A stretch of DNA of 64,000 nt. Origin: Halopelagius longus. GTDB lineage: Archaea > Halobacteriota > Halobacteria > Halobacteriales > Haloferacaceae. The stretch lies in assembly GCF_900100875.1 (NCBI RefSeq), contig NZ_FNKQ01000001.1:620001-684000 (forward strand), read 5' to 3'. The translations under genes and the position numbers were made by a program. Shown one piece after another: positions 62,937 through 64,000 of this stretch (position 1 is the first letter of the stretch; every line of letters starts with the position of its first letter). The notes beneath the pieces were generated by a model that saw only the letters and a program-made list of their open reading frames with translations, did not search any database and had not been told where the DNA came from.

Positions 62937-63251
62937 GGCCCCTCAACGACGGAGAGAGGAACCGCCGAGAGCACCGTCGGAACGGCGCTGTACCGCTATA
63001 TATCGCCACCGAGTTAACTTAGCGACATTCTTAAGCCCCGACGATAAAGCAGTAATCGACGCGGGGCATGGCCCTGTACGAAACCGGGACTGGATGACCC
63101 CGATTCTACTCCCGCCCCCGCGTCCTTCATGAGCCGGTCGCGGTCCCGCACCGCGGGCCCGGGCCGTTTTCTCCCTTCCGAGCGACCGCTCGGAACCGAC
63201 CTCTCCGCCGGGTAGCGGCACGTTGAAACCGTTGGCCGGCGACCCACTCGC
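62937..63251. other. Intergenic region with promoter-like box and a nine-codon frame
   Basis: The gap holds TATATATCG at about 62995-63004, GAGTTAACTTAGC and CATTCTTAAGCC (63026-63037). Thirty-odd bases after the latter an ATG at 63068 opens a nine-residue frame (MALYETGTG, stop at 63097). A G+C-rich self-complementary stretch followed by TTTT (63158-63174) could be a terminator. No longer gene is apparent. Confidence 0.4.
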
Positions 63252-64000
63252 ATGACCGATTTGGGCAAGGTGGACAGAGCGTTCTTCGACGAGTACATCT
63301 ACCCGAACCTCGGCGCCGACCGCGACGACGTGGCTATCGGACCGACGCACGGCGTGGATTTCGGACTGCTCGAACTCGGCGAGTACGCCGTCTCCATCGC
63401 CACCGACCCCGTCTCTCTCCTCCCGGGCCTCGGCTTCGACCGGGCCGGTCGCTTCGCCCTCGATTTCGTCCTCGCGGACGTTGCCGTCTCCGGCCTCGCG
63501 CCCTCCCACCTCGCGATCTCCTTTACGCTCCCCCCGGAGATGTCCGACGAGGAGTTCGCCGCCGTCTGGCGGTCGATGCACGAGGAGGCCGAAGAGTTGG
63601 GCGTGAGCGTCGTCACGGGTCACACCGCCCGCTACGCGGGGTGTTCGTTCCCGTGGGTCGGCGGCGCGACGGCACTCGGCGTCGGCGACCCCTCGGACGT
63701 GGTTCGCCCGGACGGCGCGCGCGTCGGCGACGACGTCCTCGTCACCAAGGGTCCCGCGGTGGAGGCGACGGGTCTGCTCACGAACCTCTACCCCGACCAG
63801 TTCGACCTCCCGGCCGAGACGCTCGAAGCCGCCCAATCTCGGCTCGACGAGGCCGAGTGCGTCAGGGACGCGATGACCGCGTCCGCGGCGGGCGAGGTGC
63901 ACGCGATGCACGACGCCACCGAGTGCGGCGTCTTCGGCGCGTTGAACGAAGTCGCAGACGGCGCGTGCGTCCGCTTCGACGTCTCCTTGGAGGAGGTTCC
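63252..64000 (+). CDS. AIR-synthase-related (PurM/HypE-like) protein, 5' part only
   Basis: The gene runs off the right end; 249 codons are visible. It begins MTDLGKVDRAFFDEYIYPNLG, contains HLAISFTLPPEMSDEEFAAVW, GVSVVTGHTARYAG and MHDATECGVFGALNEVADG. These match the HypE/AIR synthase superfamily, whose members bind ATP and an acyl or carbamoyl group. In the usual HypE/ThiL-like motif the middle reads D-x-T-E-G-G; here D-A-T-E-C-G-V is seen, a Cys for Gly change. Hydrogenase maturation is unlikely to be the role here without other hyp genes; the true substrate is unknown. Confidence 0.82.
   Translation, partial: MTDLGKVDRAFFDEYIYPNLGADRDDVAIGPTHGVDFGLLELGEYAVSIATDPVSLLPGLGFDRAGRFALDFVLADVAVSGLAPSHLAISFTLPPEMSDEEFAAVWRSMHEEAEELGVSVVTGHTARYAGCSFPWVGGATALGVGDPSDVVRPDGARVGDDVLVTKGPAVEATGLLTNLYPDQFDLPAETLEAAQSRLDEAECVRDAMTASAAGEVHAMHDATECGVFGALNEVADGACVRFDVSLEEV

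Overview
The window is chromosomal DNA from an extremely halophilic archaeon (class Halobacteria). By eye it is about two-thirds G+C, with strong G/C at third codon positions and acidic proteins. Several genes are typical of haloarchaea: the ubiquitin-like modifier SAMP1, transcription factor S, split GMP synthase next to CTP synthase, twin-arginine (Tat) secreted proteins, a bacterio-opsin-activator-type HTH regulator, DUF63, DUF106 and DUF5789-like proteins, and a putative ribofuranosylaminobenzene phosphate synthase. TATA-like boxes about 27 bases before many start codons fit leaderless transcription. The gene content suggests Haloferacaceae or a close relative, but the genus cannot be fixed from the sequence alone.

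Layout, left to right. 1-6 kb: a truncated and a complete PQQ-type propeller protein, deoxyribose-phosphate aldolase, an A/T-richer pocket with a small membrane protein, DUF63, a PfkB sugar kinase and a membrane protein. 6-12.5 kb: a nucleoside phosphorylase abutting an HPP/universal-stress fusion, then a K+ channel with an RCK domain divergent from two overlapping membrane/RCK_C paralogues, then SAMP1. 12.5-20.4 kb: aldehyde dehydrogenase, a Rieske protein, PEP carboxylase, a tiny zinc ribbon, an aldo-keto reductase and a saccharopine-dehydrogenase-like enzyme. 20.4-25 kb: a PHP protein divergent from the overlapping pyrG-guaAb-small protein operon, then about 800 bases without a convincing gene. 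25-31.8 kb: an S2P protease with CBS domains, a cupin, the GHMP-type synthase, a KaiC-like ATPase lacking its Walker A lysine, two zinc-binding proteins, TFS, and small enzymes. 31.8-42 kb: PspA, a carboxylate-amine-ligase-like protein, a Vms1-like protein followed by a DgcN-DgcA-like pair, a glutamate dehydrogenase, and an oxidoreductase. 42-50.5 kb: a MoaB-like protein with a histidine-rich head, a Tat alpha-amylase, IlvD, a DUF5789-like protein, the trehalose genes otsA-otsB and a regulator. 50.5-54.2 kb: a DUF4212/SSS sodium symporter pair with a UspA protein, palindromic repeats and tRNA-Pro(GGG). 54.2-64 kb: an aspartoacylase-like hydrolase, truB, cmk, DUF106, a second glutamate dehydrogenase, adk, a YeiH-type transporter, an alpha/beta hydrolase and a truncated AIR-synthase-like gene.

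Most of this is core metabolism: nucleotide synthesis and salvage, glutamate and branched-chain amino-acid metabolism, anaplerosis, osmolyte synthesis and K+ handling. The most unusual signal is a two-hairpin DNA element of about 39 bp inserted in frame into two unrelated proteins (31371-31409 and 61643-61681). It encodes nearly the same peptide in both and looks like a protein-invading mobile palindrome. Other leads are the paired RCK_C membrane proteins, the archaeal DgcN/DgcA-like pair, the KaiC-like protein with a ruined P-loop, and a glutamate dehydrogenase lying between adk and DUF106.
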